Shown here piece by piece: positions 1-10,310 of a DNA stretch of 64,000 nt (positions are counted from its first letter, which is position 1; every line of letters starts with the position of its first letter). Source of the DNA: Strigamia acuminata. Its lineage: Eukaryota > Arthropoda > Chilopoda > Geophilomorpha > Linotaeniidae. A program made the translations under genes and the position numbers. A model generated the notes under the pieces. The model was not told where the DNA came from and made no database searches. It saw nothing but the letters and a program-made list of their open reading frames with translations. The stretch covers positions 4,588,001 through 4,652,000 of the forward strand of contig OX442319.1 of the NCBI GenBank assembly GCA_949358305.1, in the 5' to 3' direction.

Positions 1-721
1 GCTCACACGATCGTATTTTTTCCTTGTTAATTTGTTTTCGGGGTGCGAGCGCAGACTTCACGTCGCCTCGCGTCTCGAAAATTCCTCATGACTTGAGTCA
101 CGAGCGAGACAATGGGCTCGAGCCATAAATAATTTTATGACAAGGGGAGAATATTCTGTAAAAGAATATTTTTCTCCACAAGTAATTTGACGCATCAAAT
201 TGATGCAACTTAACATTCGTACGATGAATTTTTCGGTGTGTTGGATGAATTTAATTTGACTTTAACTTTTTTAAAAAAAATTAGACAAAGTCCGACTTCG
301 GAATAATTCTTTATTAGGTTTATTTATTTAATAAAATTTCGACAAGCACATTTATTGTGCAATTTTAGTAATAATTTACACCCGACGAATTCTTTTTACG
401 AATGACTGATAATTATTAATTTAATTATTAGTAATGTCCTAATTAATGTTAGAATTAATTTGAAGTAAAATCTGATGAAAAGAATCCAGATTAAAGGCTC
501 GATTCCGTCTCGCTGTGCGTTTTGGACATGAGACAGATTTTTACGTGATGACTTCTCTTTTTCTATCCGACGAGGGACAATTCGTCCTACGTTTGCACCG
601 ATAGACAGGAATCGGTCTCGACGGACGGCTGCACGTATCGGCAACGTCCCTCGAAACCAACCATTTATCTACGTATTTAATATTAACTTTTTATTAATCG
701 TTTATTTCTCCACCCTTCCAG
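1..721 (+). other. AT-rich leader upstream of an LTR-element ORF
   Basis: I see no gene here. By position it is internal sequence of the LTR element whose 3' LTR starts near 10311. The last bases before the ATG at 722 form a pyrimidine-rich tract ending in CAG (about 706-721), which looks like a splice acceptor. The following ORF may therefore be read from a spliced subgenomic RNA. The 5' LTR and any gag-pol would lie left of the window. Splicing is inference. Confidence 0.4.
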
Positions 722-2795
722 ATGGCATTACGTAGAACATGGGGACCATTAGACCCCGCTTGCATCACTCGTGGCGGGATATTTCGAGGCGCGCTGCCCG
801 ATTTTTACCGACGATGTTTCGGCGAAGACGCCGACCCTTGGCGCCTGCGAATACTACATTCCCGATGCATCGCCCGACGTTGGGTACGAGACTGCACGCT
901 CCTGGATACGTTCCCGGAGGGAATGCGCGAAGGCATCGCCACAGAGTTAGCTCGTGACGATGACCCGAAATCGCCAATTTTCCACCCCGGATTGTCAAGT
1001 CAGTACACTGGCAACCCGGCGGAGGAACACGTGCTGCATGCGTGGCGAGCAGCCGAGACAGAAGAGGCCCGTGAGGCCATCTATCAGCATTATAGACAAC
1101 AGCTGGTGGATACCGCTACGGCAGTGGCCGAGCGCATCCTCCAAAACGAGGGGATGACCGCGGATGATATTCATCTGTGGTTTGAGAGGCTGCGATTGGG
1201 AGAGAGTACGCCCCAGTGGAGACCTCGGATGGGAATTTTAACATCCCAAGCCGAGATGTGGCAGCTCCACTACCTGGGGATTTTGGGGCCCAAGAGCAGC
1301 TACCCGCGGAAGCGCAAGCGCTCCAAAGGCGCCGGGGACAGCCAGTCGCGTTCCCCAGCGACAACCAAGAAGCAGCGTGTCGCTCAAAACACGACTGAAG
1401 GCAACGAAGCTGGGCCATCCACTAGTACGGTGCGTGACCCTTCGCAGTATTCCCGACCGCGAATTTTCGTAAACCGTCAGATTAAAGACGGTAAGGAGTA
1501 CAAGGAGGTTTGGATGTCTGGTGACGAAGAGCGAGTCTCTCGTCCCAGCACTTCTAGACGTCCGCTGACTCATCGCGAGCAGCGGAAAAAAGATCGCAAA
1601 GAGCGATACTTCGCGAGGTGCGAAGCTCGGGGCCGTCCCATCCCCGAACCCGCCTACGTCTCCAAGAGAGCGGGTCGACGAAGTGGTAGCCAGTCAGGTG
1701 AGCGAAGCGTCCCAGCGGCAGATACGCGGGACCTTCGCGAGATTCTGACTCAGATGAAGCGGACGAAACTGACACGTTTCGATCCCGCGATGAAACACGC
1801 CAGGAAGATGGGTGTTGTCACCGACGGGAAGGTGACCCCACACGAGGTGGCAAGGTGGCTCGCAGACTACATAAATTCGCGACCACGACCCGATGGCACG
1901 CCAACCGCCATCGTGCAGCCTTCGGGCTCCGGACAACATCTCCCGGCGCCCCAAGTCGCAATGACTGGGGTGCAGACGACGGAGACGCCACCACCGCCGA
2001 CGCAGCCAACACCACCGCTGCCGACGCCAACGCTGCCGACCAAGACGCAGCCGCCTCCGAACCTGCCGCCGCCGTCGTTGTTGAATTCGAGCGATCCGCC
2101 GGATTTGCACACCGACCGCTCAGTCCCTCTCCCCGTTGGACAGAGCATTGCGCAGGAATGTCGAGCCAATTTGACCGGCATTTACAGGCCGAGCCAACCC
2201 CGACCCGGTTCCTCGGCCCTGTTTTTCGAGAGGCGAGACGAAGAAGCGCGACTCGCGAGAGAAGCCGCCAACCCGACTATCTCCGAGCTCTCAGCGTTCC
2301 GCTTCGTGATGGAAGACCCAAGAGTCTCCGCACCCGCCTTGCGAGGTGTGGACCAGGCCCAGCGATATTTCATCGAATGGGCAACGGCGATGATGAGTAA
2401 GCTCTCGTGTGCCTTCACTGCGGATTCAGAGCGATCGAATCCAGTGAATCGTCGCAGCCTACAGCTATCATTGACCAAGGTCATGATGCAGCTGCTAACC
2501 CCAGCACTCTTCGGAGAAGGGCGTCAGGCGATGGCCGCATGGTCTGTCGTGGACAGAGAGGGTGTACAGGTTCCCCGTGCACTCCTCGCAGAGTGGAGTT
2601 CCATTCTGCCCGACCCTGTGTTGACTCGGTACGAGCTAACCAGGGATGTGGTAAACCCCGAATTCGAGGGGTACAAGTTGCGAAGCACGGCGTTTCGTTA
2701 CACCTCCGCCACCTGGACAGCGGCGCCTACCCAACAACTGCGCGCCTTGACCATCCAGACGGAAGAATCGGCAGAGGATGTAGACATGGTGATCT
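722..2795 (+). pseudogene. 5' part of a non-env 3' ORF of an LTR element, split by Copia-1
   Basis: First 2,074 bases of a long ORF starting at ATG 722. It stays in frame to the 5-bp target site GATCT (2791-2795), where Copia-1 is inserted. The same frame resumes after the second GATCT, so the uninterrupted ORF would have coded for about 921 residues. I do not recognise the family. There is no CCHC knuckle, aspartic protease, RT or integrase motif. Visible traits are a basic, Arg/Lys-rich stretch (about residues 190-350), a Pro/Thr-rich linker (about 395-465) and a more globular alpha-helical-looking C-terminal third. It lies just upstream of a polypurine tract and LTR, so I infer an accessory ORF in the env position. 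It could instead be an unusual gag. The GC-rich coding sequence contrasts with its AT-rich leader. Confidence 0.6.
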
Positions 2796-3348
2796 TGTTG
2801 GACTTTGGAACCGCTTTTCACCTAATTAAATCGTTTTTCGATGTGAAATGACTTTGAAATGTTTATTTTATTATCCATCGGTTATCTTTTCTTATTCGGG
2901 GTAATTTAGTATTGTTTCTTATGTTTTTCCTTAGTTTCTATGTAAAGGGAATGCATGATGCCTTTTAGATGTGTCTTATCCATCTGGCATCATGCATCCT
3001 CTATTCTGTGTGTATTTCTACTTATTGTTTCTATTTTCGGCCACCAGATGTCTCTGGCAGATTGCAAATGGCCGCGCACACAGCCAGTGTGTTTCTCTAT
3101 GTTTTCCAATGGTTTTTGGATCAATTATGTAAGTTTTCTCGAATTAAAGTGTATTTTGTTAATTATCAGTATTAGTTTATGTGCCACACGTCGTTATAAG
3201 TGTGGCACACGCGTTTTCTGGCCCAATACAGACCCGAACTCGCGTTTACGCATCACGGCAATTTTTCCAGCTCATGCATTGCCGTGAGCACGTTATTTTC
3301 ACGCTTCCAGCACGATTTATCGTGCATTTATTGCGCCACAGAGCTACA
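2796..3348 (+). repeat. 5' LTR of Copia-1
   Basis: 553 bp, starting TGTTGGACTTTGG and ending GAGCTACA. It matches 9025-9577 without visible differences. The short ORFs inside it also occur in the 3' copy and are not taken as genes. Confidence 0.97.
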
Positions 3349-3350
3349 AG

Positions 3351-3363
3351 TGGTAGCAGAGGC
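3351..3363 (+). other. Primer-binding site of Copia-1
   Basis: TGGTAGCAGAGGC, two bases after the LTR. It begins with TGG, as expected for complementarity to a tRNA CCA end, and resembles the initiator-Met-type site common in copia elements. The exact tRNA is not proven. Confidence 0.7.
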
Positions 3364-4070
3364 CTGGAAAGACACCAGTGCCTCGTTTTTTCACTAATTT
3401 TCCGTAAATTTCGCGATTTTTTCGCGATTTGTGCGGAAATTTTTGTTTATTTCCAGTTTTTCGCCGAATTTCCGATGTCTCGACACACTTTGTACCCCGG
3501 AGTACAGTGTGGCCACATAGAACTTCATCTCGCTTAGTACCCCGGTGTACGGCGAATTTTTTTTCAGAAGTTTTTCCCGATTTTCACAATCGGACGGCGA
3601 TTTTTTTCCCGATTTTCGAAATCGGTCGGCGATCTTTTGAAGAATTCCGCATTTTTTATGCGCGGTGTGCACAGGGACGTCTGTGCATACAGATTCATCA
3701 ACTTCTCCTTCCTTTTATTTCAGATTTCGAATTTATTTGTTAGTTTTAAGTTTTTTGGTGTGGGTCAATTAGAATCCTTGGCGCCCTTCGTCCAAATCTG
3801 GGCAAGCGTCACTGTATTCTTAGACAAGGCTGAGCCCTGCGCCACCTAACATTCCCGCGGCCCCAGGTGGTCATAAAGGACGTTAGGGGGACACTTGTCT
3901 AAGGTTTTCAAGCCAATTTTAGCATTGGCTCCCCGTCGAGGTCTTTCCGCTTCGAACAACGTTTGTGTGTGCGTCGGTAGTGCTTCGAGTGCTTCGAGTG
4001 AAAAGTGCTTCAATTTCGTCAATTGTGCTTCGATTTTCGGAAATTTTTCGACGATTTTTCCTCCGCAATC

Positions 4071-7000
4071 ATGCAAAAGGCTTCCGAAGCGACGTTGGGA
4101 CGTGTACCGGTCCTGACGACCGGCAACTACGAACAATGGCAACGAACAGTTAAGATGTTGCTCAAAAGTGAAGGCCTGTGGCATCACGTCACAGAAGACG
4201 GCGAGGAGGATTTTCTGAAGACGGCGGATGATAAAGAGAAACGCAAATATCAACGTCGGAAGGAACGAGCCCTAGGAACAATTTATTGTTTGGTATCCGA
4301 AGCCAAACAGTCGGCACTCGATGGCTGCGAGACACCGAAGGAACAATGGGACATGCTCGCCAAGATCTACGCCCCCAGTTCACTTGCCCGTCAGGCAGCT
4401 ATGCGCCGACAGTTCTTGCAATTGAAACTGGAGCCGAACGAGGAGATGCCCGATTTCCTGGGGCGTGTAGACCTGATGGTTCGTCAATTGAAGGACATCG
4501 GAGAGGACATTCTCCCTCGACATCAGGCCTACCAGTACCTCGATTTTCTTCCAGCGGATTACGACCAGGCAACGTTCTCCATTTACCATTGGCCGTTGGC
4601 GAATTTTACCCCGGCCAAAGTCTCCGAACAGCTCTTGTCGGAATACCTTCGTTTGAAGTCGAAATCCGACCACGATACGAAGAAGACGACGGCATTCGCC
4701 GCGGACAATCGCAACCGCAGTCAATCTCGCAATCCTCGTCCACTATCGCAAATTTGTTGTTTCAATTGCGATCAGATGGGCCACTACGCGAACAAATGCC
4801 CTCTTCCGCGCCGACAATCGAAGGAACAGCAACCGGCAGCTGCACTACAAGGACGATCTCGCAGCAAAAACCGACGTCGAAAGGGAACCAATTCTCAGCA
4901 ACCGGGTGGTCAAAGCCGTGAAATTTCCCGCCCGCGACGTGATGCTGCGTACCTCTTGTCTGCGCCACCAGTTGTTACAGCACCGACTGTGCATTTCCTC
5001 CAATCCCACGAATGGATCGTTGATTGCGGCGCAACCGACCACGTGTCGCACGTTAAAGCGTGGTTCACGAACTTTGTTTCCGTTGTCCCGTTTAACATCG
5101 AGTTAGGACAAGGCAGTTCGAAGGTCACAGGCAAAGGTGACGTTCCGGTCAAGTCGCTCATCGATGGCTGCGAATGCACCGTAATGCTACGCGACGTCTT
5201 ATTCGCACCTGACTTCGGCGCCAACTTAATCTCGGTTTCTCGGATTGATAAATGCGGACATCACATCCACATTCACAACTCGGAATTGCATACGTATGAA
5301 ACGGACATCAAACTAAGTGTTCTTCGGGCGAAACAGAAGTCTGGACTTTATTTCGTGGATGGGCTTATCTCGCCATTCGCCGCTCCGACTAATGTTTCGA
5401 GTTCTCCACCCGTTTCATCGTTGCCTCCGACTCCGACACCGACCACTCTAGTGACGAAGGAAGAGGACTTTCCCGCATTGCCCAAGTCTTCCAACAAGGC
5501 TAAGACGAAGTCGGCTGACAATATGACCGATTTCCGCTTGCCCGTCTCCTCCAACACCTTACTGGTCCCTTCATTTTTTCCTACCAGTCCTGCTCCTATT
5601 CCCGGATCCCAACCTCAACAGATCCGGATGTATTCCAATGCCCTCACATCTCCTCTTCCCGTTGCCAAGTCAAACGCAACATTACCTCCTCCTGTTGCTA
5701 AGTCAAATGCAACATCACCTCTTAAACCGGTTACTACGTCGGTCAACGTCGCGGATGCCACGGGATTGTGGCACAGCAGACTGGGTCACCTGCACACCAA
5801 AGCCATGCGGACTTTGGCTGCTAACTCCCAGGTTTACGGACTTGATCCAGCTGCTGTTCGACAGGAACTTTCATGCAACACGTGCCGTGTCGCCAAGTCT
5901 ACGCGTGCTTCGCATAAGCCGATTTCCGCGCCTTTGACCACGAAACCGCTTGAATTGCTTCACATGGACGTCTGGGGTCCGTCGAGGCTGCCTTCCATTG
6001 GTGGCGCTAATTTCGCCTTCACCATTATCGACGACGCCACCAGGTATGCCTGGCTTTTCCCGATCGCCCGTAAATCCGATGTTTTTGCTACCTTCAAAGA
6101 CTTTGTTTCCCGTGTTGAACGTATAGCCGATTGCCGGATCAAAACGATTCGTACCGACCGTGGAGGAGAATTCATTTCAAGGGATTTTGACCGTTATCTC
6201 GCCGACAAGGGCATTGTTGCACAACGGACCAATCCCGCGAGCCCACAAATGAACGGAGTCGCCGAACGCCTGAACCGGACGATGGGCGATTATCTCCGCT
6301 CCGTTAGATCCGAAACCGGATTTCCGCATACGCTTTGGGCCGAACTTGCTGTGACTTTCGTGTACATCAAGAACCGAAGTCCGCATTCGAAGCTCAACGA
6401 CGAAATCCCGTACATTTTGTGGCGCCAGCGAGCTCTCTCCGTCAGACATTTTCGTAAAATCGGTTCCAAGTGCTGGGTGCACTTCACCGCGCCTGGACGC
6501 AACAAACTGGATCCTCGAGCGTGGGAGGGATTTCTCGTCGGCTACGCTTCTGGTACTCGCGGTTATCGAGTTTTGAATCCGGCTACGAACACTGTCACCG
6601 AAACTGTCCACGTCCAAATCGATGAACGGCAGAACTTTAAACGCTCGCCCTTTTATGTTCCGGATCCGGATGACAATGCTCCACCCATGGAGGAGCCTGC
6701 TCGTGGCCACACCCCGTCGCGTGTCACTTTTCATGATAATTTCCCAACTCAACCTTGGCCTCGACGACGTCGCGATTCGGATAACGATTCTTCCGCCGGC
6801 AGTAGTGACGATGATGGAATTATCAGTCGTGCTCAGTCTGTCGCTTCGACCGCTCCGTCTTTCGCTTCATTTGCCCCGTCCGCCGCTGCAAGCGTGCCTC
6901 TGGATGGTGAGGCTATTCCTGATGGCTCCGTGACCGCTGCCGATGACTCCGTTACTGCAGCGACCGTTGCAGGACATGGCCAATTTTCTCCAACCATACG

Positions 7001-8978
7001 TTCCACGCGTTTACCCCAGCTGCGACGTTCGATCTCTTACCCAACTCTTCCATGTCTTGACGATACCACGGCGATGTCTGTACAGGGTTCTGACTTTGAC
7101 GACGACCTTCTTGACGAAGCGGCCGCCTTGCCTATTCCCGCTCCGGGTACGCCTAATTTGGCCCCTTTACGTGCTCTTCATTGCCCTTGGAGTTTTATTG
7201 GCGGCGTTTCGCCCTTCAGCGGATGGAGGAGAGAGGAACATCTCCGGAAAGATCAAATCCCGGGAAAGATCAAGGTCGACGTTTATTATTATCCGGAACA
7301 CGGTGTCCGCTTGCGGTCGCAGAACGATATCGCCGCTTATTGTTTCGCACATCGGCTACCGTATGACGAGTCTATTTTCTTTTTTGGCAATTTGGAACAC
7401 CACATGCCCTATGTTCCACCATCGCCTCATCGTGTCTTCATGTGTTTTCGGGAACCGGCCACATATGCCGAAGCAGTTAAATTGCCCGAAGCACCGAAAT
7501 GGACCGAAGCAATCGACGAGGAGCTTTCTACTTTCAAGAAGCGCGAGGTTTACAAAGAGGTTCCGCGTCCACCGGATAAGACAGTCCTAGGTTGCAAGTG
7601 GATTTTCAAGTTAAAATCGGACGCCACCGGGACAATTCATCGATACCGTGCCCGACTTGTCGCACAAGGTTTCCGCCAAACAATGGGCGTTGATTTCGAT
7701 GAAGTTTTTAGTCCGGTAGTTAACTTCGTGCTCATCCGATTTTTCTTCTGTCTTCTAGTCGTCTTGTTGGGATGGAGGGATACTCATCTCGACGTAAAAT
7801 GTGCCTACCTCTACGGCGACCTCGACCACGAAATCTACATGCGGATTCCCGCCGGTGCCACATGCTCCTCGCCCGACAACGTCTGGTTGTTGACCAAGTC
7901 GCTTTACGGTCTTCATCAGTCGGGGCGCATGTGGTACCAAAAGCTCGATGAAACGTTAACCGGACTCGGATTCCAGAAATTTCCGGCTTGTAATTGCGTT
8001 TACGCATTTGGACATTCGGCCATCATGTTAGTTTACGTTGACGACATCGTTTTATTTTACGCGTCGGAGAACATCCGAGACCGTATTCTTGCATTGATCA
8101 CGAGCAAGTTCGAAATCGTCAACCTCGGCCCGATAACCAAGTTGCTCGGAGTGGAATTCGAGCGTCGTGACGGGAAAGTCTTCATGACTCAACGCAATTA
8201 CATCGATAAACTCCTCAAAAAGTTTAATGTTTCGTCCGATGCACTCATTAAAGTGCCTGTTACACCGGGAACCACGCTCGTGAAAGGCTCGTTGGACAAT
8301 CTCCCGGATTTCCCGTATCGGTCGCTCATCGGATCATTACTTTTTCTCGCTTCTCGCACTCGTCCCGATATCTTATACTCGGTCATCGCTCTCTCGCAGT
8401 ACAACAACTGCTACGACCAAAGCCACATTAAGTGTTTGCTTCAAGTTCTTCGATATGTGGCCAATACGAGTGATTATTCCATCGAACTTTCGAAATGCGA
8501 TTCGAGTCAACTGTGGGGTTGCACAGACGCCTCTTGGGCCTCCGACATTGCTACATCGAGATCATTCGGCGGATACATTGTCTACATCGGAAGTGTGCCC
8601 ATTGGCTGGAGCTGCAAGAAACAGACCAGCGTTGCCTGCTCCACTATGGAAGCCGAATTTGTGGCATTAGTCGAAATCGTCAAAGAATTATACTGGTTGG
8701 ACAGTATTTATCAAGTATTTCCGCCTTTACGTCGATTATCGAAACCGATCATATTTTCCGATGCCCTCGCCTCGATTCAGTTCACGAACAACGACATCGA
8801 GAACTCGAAAACGAAACATATTCGAGTAAAATTTCACTGGCTTCGTGAGTGGCATATTGCCGGATGTTTCGAACTCCGCAAGATTCCGGGTGAGATAAAT
8901 GTATCCGACATTTTCACCAAGTGGCTCAGTTCAGAGCGCCTCCGGAATTTATTATCACGCATTTTCGTCTCGAAGTAG
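4071..8978 (+). CDS. Copia-1 Gag-Pol polyprotein with an MBD-like insert
   Basis: Single ORF of 1,635 residues. I chose the ATG at 4071; the open frame before it has no better start. Domains in order: Gag with one CCHC zinc knuckle (C230-C243); aspartic protease with a DCGAT core near 318, Cys replacing the usual Ser/Thr; GAG-pre-integrase HHCC near 565-610; integrase with catalytic acidic residues in MDVWGP (near 632), DRGGEF (near 696) and the later Glu; long Ser/Pro-rich spacer; an MBD-like segment at about 1046-1106; reverse transcriptase with YVDD near 1322; RNase H with TDASWASD near 1485. All catalytic blocks are visible and uninterrupted, so the protein is probably functional. The MBD-like segment is not part of the canonical copia layout. 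The protein would form the particle, copy the RNA and integrate the cDNA. Confidence 0.95.
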   Translation: MQKASEATLGRVPVLTTGNYEQWQRTVKMLLKSEGLWHHVTEDGEEDFLKTADDKEKRKYQRRKERALGTIYCLVSEAKQSALDGCETPKEQWDMLAKIYAPSSLARQAAMRRQFLQLKLEPNEEMPDFLGRVDLMVRQLKDIGEDILPRHQAYQYLDFLPADYDQATFSIYHWPLANFTPAKVSEQLLSEYLRLKSKSDHDTKKTTAFAADNRNRSQSRNPRPLSQICCFNCDQMGHYANKCPLPRRQSKEQQPAAALQGRSRSKNRRRKGTNSQQPGGQSREISRPRRDAAYLLSAPPVVTAPTVHFLQSHEWIVDCGATDHVSHVKAWFTNFVSVVPFNIELGQGSSKVTGKGDVPVKSLIDGCECTVMLRDVLFAPDFGANLISVSRIDKCGHHIHIHNSELHTYETDIKLSVLRAKQKSGLYFVDGLISPFAAPTNVSSSPPVSSLPPTPTPTTLVTKEEDFPALPKSSNKAKTKSADNMTDFRLPVSSNTLLVPSFFPTSPAPIPGSQPQQIRMYSNALTSPLPVAKSNATLPPPVAKSNATSPLKPVTTSVNVADATGLWHSRLGHLHTKAMRTLAANSQVYGLDPAAVRQELSCNTCRVAKSTRASHKPISAPLTTKPLELLHMDVWGPSRLPSIGGANFAFTIIDDATRYAWLFPIARKSDVFATFKDFVSRVERIADCRIKTIRTDRGGEFISRDFDRYLADKGIVAQRTNPASPQMNGVAERLNRTMGDYLRSVRSETGFPHTLWAELAVTFVYIKNRSPHSKLNDEIPYILWRQRALSVRHFRKIGSKCWVHFTAPGRNKLDPRAWEGFLVGYASGTRGYRVLNPATNTVTETVHVQIDERQNFKRSPFYVPDPDDNAPPMEEPARGHTPSRVTFHDNFPTQPWPRRRRDSDNDSSAGSSDDDGIISRAQSVASTAPSFASFAPSAAASVPLDGEAIPDGSVTAADDSVTAATVAGHGQFSPTIRSTRLPQLRRSISYPTLPCLDDTTAMSVQGSDFDDDLLDEAAALPIPAPGTPNLAPLRALHCPWSFIGGVSPFSGWRREEHLRKDQIPGKIKVDVYYYPEHGVRLRSQNDIAAYCFAHRLPYDESIFFFGNLEHHMPYVPPSPHRVFMCFREPATYAEAVKLPEAPKWTEAIDEELSTFKKREVYKEVPRPPDKTVLGCKWIFKLKSDATGTIHRYRARLVAQGFRQTMGVDFDEVFSPVVNFVLIRFFFCLLVVLLGWRDTHLDVKCAYLYGDLDHEIYMRIPAGATCSSPDNVWLLTKSLYGLHQSGRMWYQKLDETLTGLGFQKFPACNCVYAFGHSAIMLVYVDDIVLFYASENIRDRILALITSKFEIVNLGPITKLLGVEFERRDGKVFMTQRNYIDKLLKKFNVSSDALIKVPVTPGTTLVKGSLDNLPDFPYRSLIGSLLFLASRTRPDILYSVIALSQYNNCYDQSHIKCLLQVLRYVANTSDYSIELSKCDSSQLWGCTDASWASDIATSRSFGGYIVYIGSVPIGWSCKKQTSVACSTMEAEFVALVEIVKELYWLDSIYQVFPPLRRLSKPIIFSDALASIQFTNNDIENSKTKHIRVKFHWLREWHIAGCFELRKIPGEINVSDIFTKWLSSERLRNLLSRIFVSK
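7206..7389 (+). other. MBD-like domain coding segment in Copia-1 pol
   Basis: Encodes about 61 residues between integrase and RT. A GW-R start (G1051, W1052, R1053), an RK pair, GK followed by DVYYY, P-x-x-G, LRS, an Ile-Ala-Ala-Tyr helix and a final F-F-F follow the order and spacing of methyl-CpG-binding domains (GWxR, RxxG, GKxDVYY, PxGKxxRS, helix, FxF). This is motif reading, not a profile search. Key DNA-contact positions (the Arg of RxxGxxxGK and of RS) appear partly retained. Inference: a targeting or chromatin-reading module. Confidence 0.6.
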
Positions 8979-9013
8979 CTTTTTCGATCATTCAACACCG
9001 ACATTTTACATCG

Positions 9014-9024
9014 AAGGAGGGAAT
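9014..9024 (+). other. Polypurine tract of Copia-1
   Basis: AAGGAGGGAAT lies directly before the 3' LTR TG. It would prime plus-strand DNA synthesis. Confidence 0.8.
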
Positions 9025-9577
9025 TGTTGGACTTTGGAACCGCTTTTCACCTAATTAAATCGTTTTTCGATGTGAAATGACTTTGAAATGTTTATTTTAT
9101 TATCCATCGGTTATCTTTTCTTATTCGGGGTAATTTAGTATTGTTTCTTATGTTTTTCCTTAGTTTCTATGTAAAGGGAATGCATGATGCCTTTTAGATG
9201 TGTCTTATCCATCTGGCATCATGCATCCTCTATTCTGTGTGTATTTCTACTTATTGTTTCTATTTTCGGCCACCAGATGTCTCTGGCAGATTGCAAATGG
9301 CCGCGCACACAGCCAGTGTGTTTCTCTATGTTTTCCAATGGTTTTTGGATCAATTATGTAAGTTTTCTCGAATTAAAGTGTATTTTGTTAATTATCAGTA
9401 TTAGTTTATGTGCCACACGTCGTTATAAGTGTGGCACACGCGTTTTCTGGCCCAATACAGACCCGAACTCGCGTTTACGCATCACGGCAATTTTTCCAGC
9501 TCATGCATTGCCGTGAGCACGTTATTTTCACGCTTCCAGCACGATTTATCGTGCATTTATTGCGCCACAGAGCTACA
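9025..9577 (+). repeat. 3' LTR of Copia-1
   Basis: 553 bp, same termini as the 5' LTR, followed by the second GATCT duplication at 9578-9582. Confidence 0.97.
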
Positions 9578-9582
9578 GATCT

Positions 9583-10274
9583 CGCCGACGAGCGGAGTTC
9601 CGATTCCGCCACCGATGCCTGCGGAGATATCCCCGCAAGGACCCGCCCTGTTCGAAGTGGCGGGTAAACCAAAGCGCTTGCTGTGCCGAACGCCACCCGT
9701 CAGGTCCGTCGAGCAAACGAAGCCGACACCGCCCGGGACCTCGCCGGCCCGAGCGGCGACATCAACGCAAGCAGTGATTCCCGCGGCCACCCAGAAGCCG
9801 AAGCCGGCACCACCTCCACCAGACTATTATGGGCGAATCATCGACGAGTTTCCCCATCTTTCGATGACGACGGCGACCAGGAGGTTTATCCTCGCGCAGC
9901 GGGACAAAGGCAAATCGGTCTTCATCTGGCTTCACAACCAGATCCGGAAGACTAAAGACCTCATCTTCCACCAGAGGTTGCTGAGAGCCCACCGTGCGCC
10001 AGTGACGCCAGCGGAAGCCAATGCCATCCGGCATACGAACACCGGCTTCTCCGCCTACATCCCGAGCGTTTGGTTACACGAGAGGACGCGTGCCCCGCAT
10101 GAGCCAGTTGACGGCCATGCATTATGTTTCATTACGGAGCATGAGGACCCCCGTGATCGGTCCTCGGCGCTAGTAGGCGATCTACCCGCGCCACCCGGCA
10201 CTCAACCGCCTGTCCCTGGAGTGAGTTACGCCCAGGTGACGGACTCAGTGTCGGGTCCCCCAGGAAAGAAGTGA
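9583..10274 (+). pseudogene. 3' part of the ORF interrupted by Copia-1
   Basis: Continuation, in the same phase, of the ORF that begins at 722. It starts immediately after the second GATCT and ends at TGA 10272-10274. It encodes a Pro-rich stretch followed by a segment with aromatic and basic residues, and no domain I recognise. It ends 36 bases before the LTR, with a polypurine tract between. The only break in the ORF is the Copia-1 insertion, which again suggests that Copia-1 arrived recently. Confidence 0.6.
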
Positions 10275-10299
10275 TCGCTCAGCCCCACGGTCTGAGCTC

Positions 10300-10310
10300 G
10301 GAGGGGGAAG
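10300..10310 (+). other. Polypurine tract of the outer LTR element
   Basis: GGAGGGGGAAG lies directly before TGTTGTGACC, the inferred start of the 3' LTR. Confidence 0.65.

Larger units (their letters stand above)
2796..9577 (+). mobile_element. Copia-1: complete Ty1/copia LTR retrotransposon
   Basis: Complete element of 6,782 bp. Two 553-bp LTRs (TG...CA ends) flank one gag-pol ORF and are bounded by the 5-bp duplication GATCT (2791-2795 and 9578-9582). I found no difference between the LTRs by eye, and the main ORF has no stop or frameshift, so insertion looks recent and the element may be active. A primer-binding site follows the 5' LTR and a polypurine tract precedes the 3' LTR. It is inserted in the same orientation as the host LTR element and breaks that element's accessory ORF. 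Confidence 0.97.

Noticed and set aside
2955-3743. Open frames inside and just after the Copia-1 LTR
   Set aside because: They repeat in the 3' LTR, overlap LTR control sequence and have no coding features.
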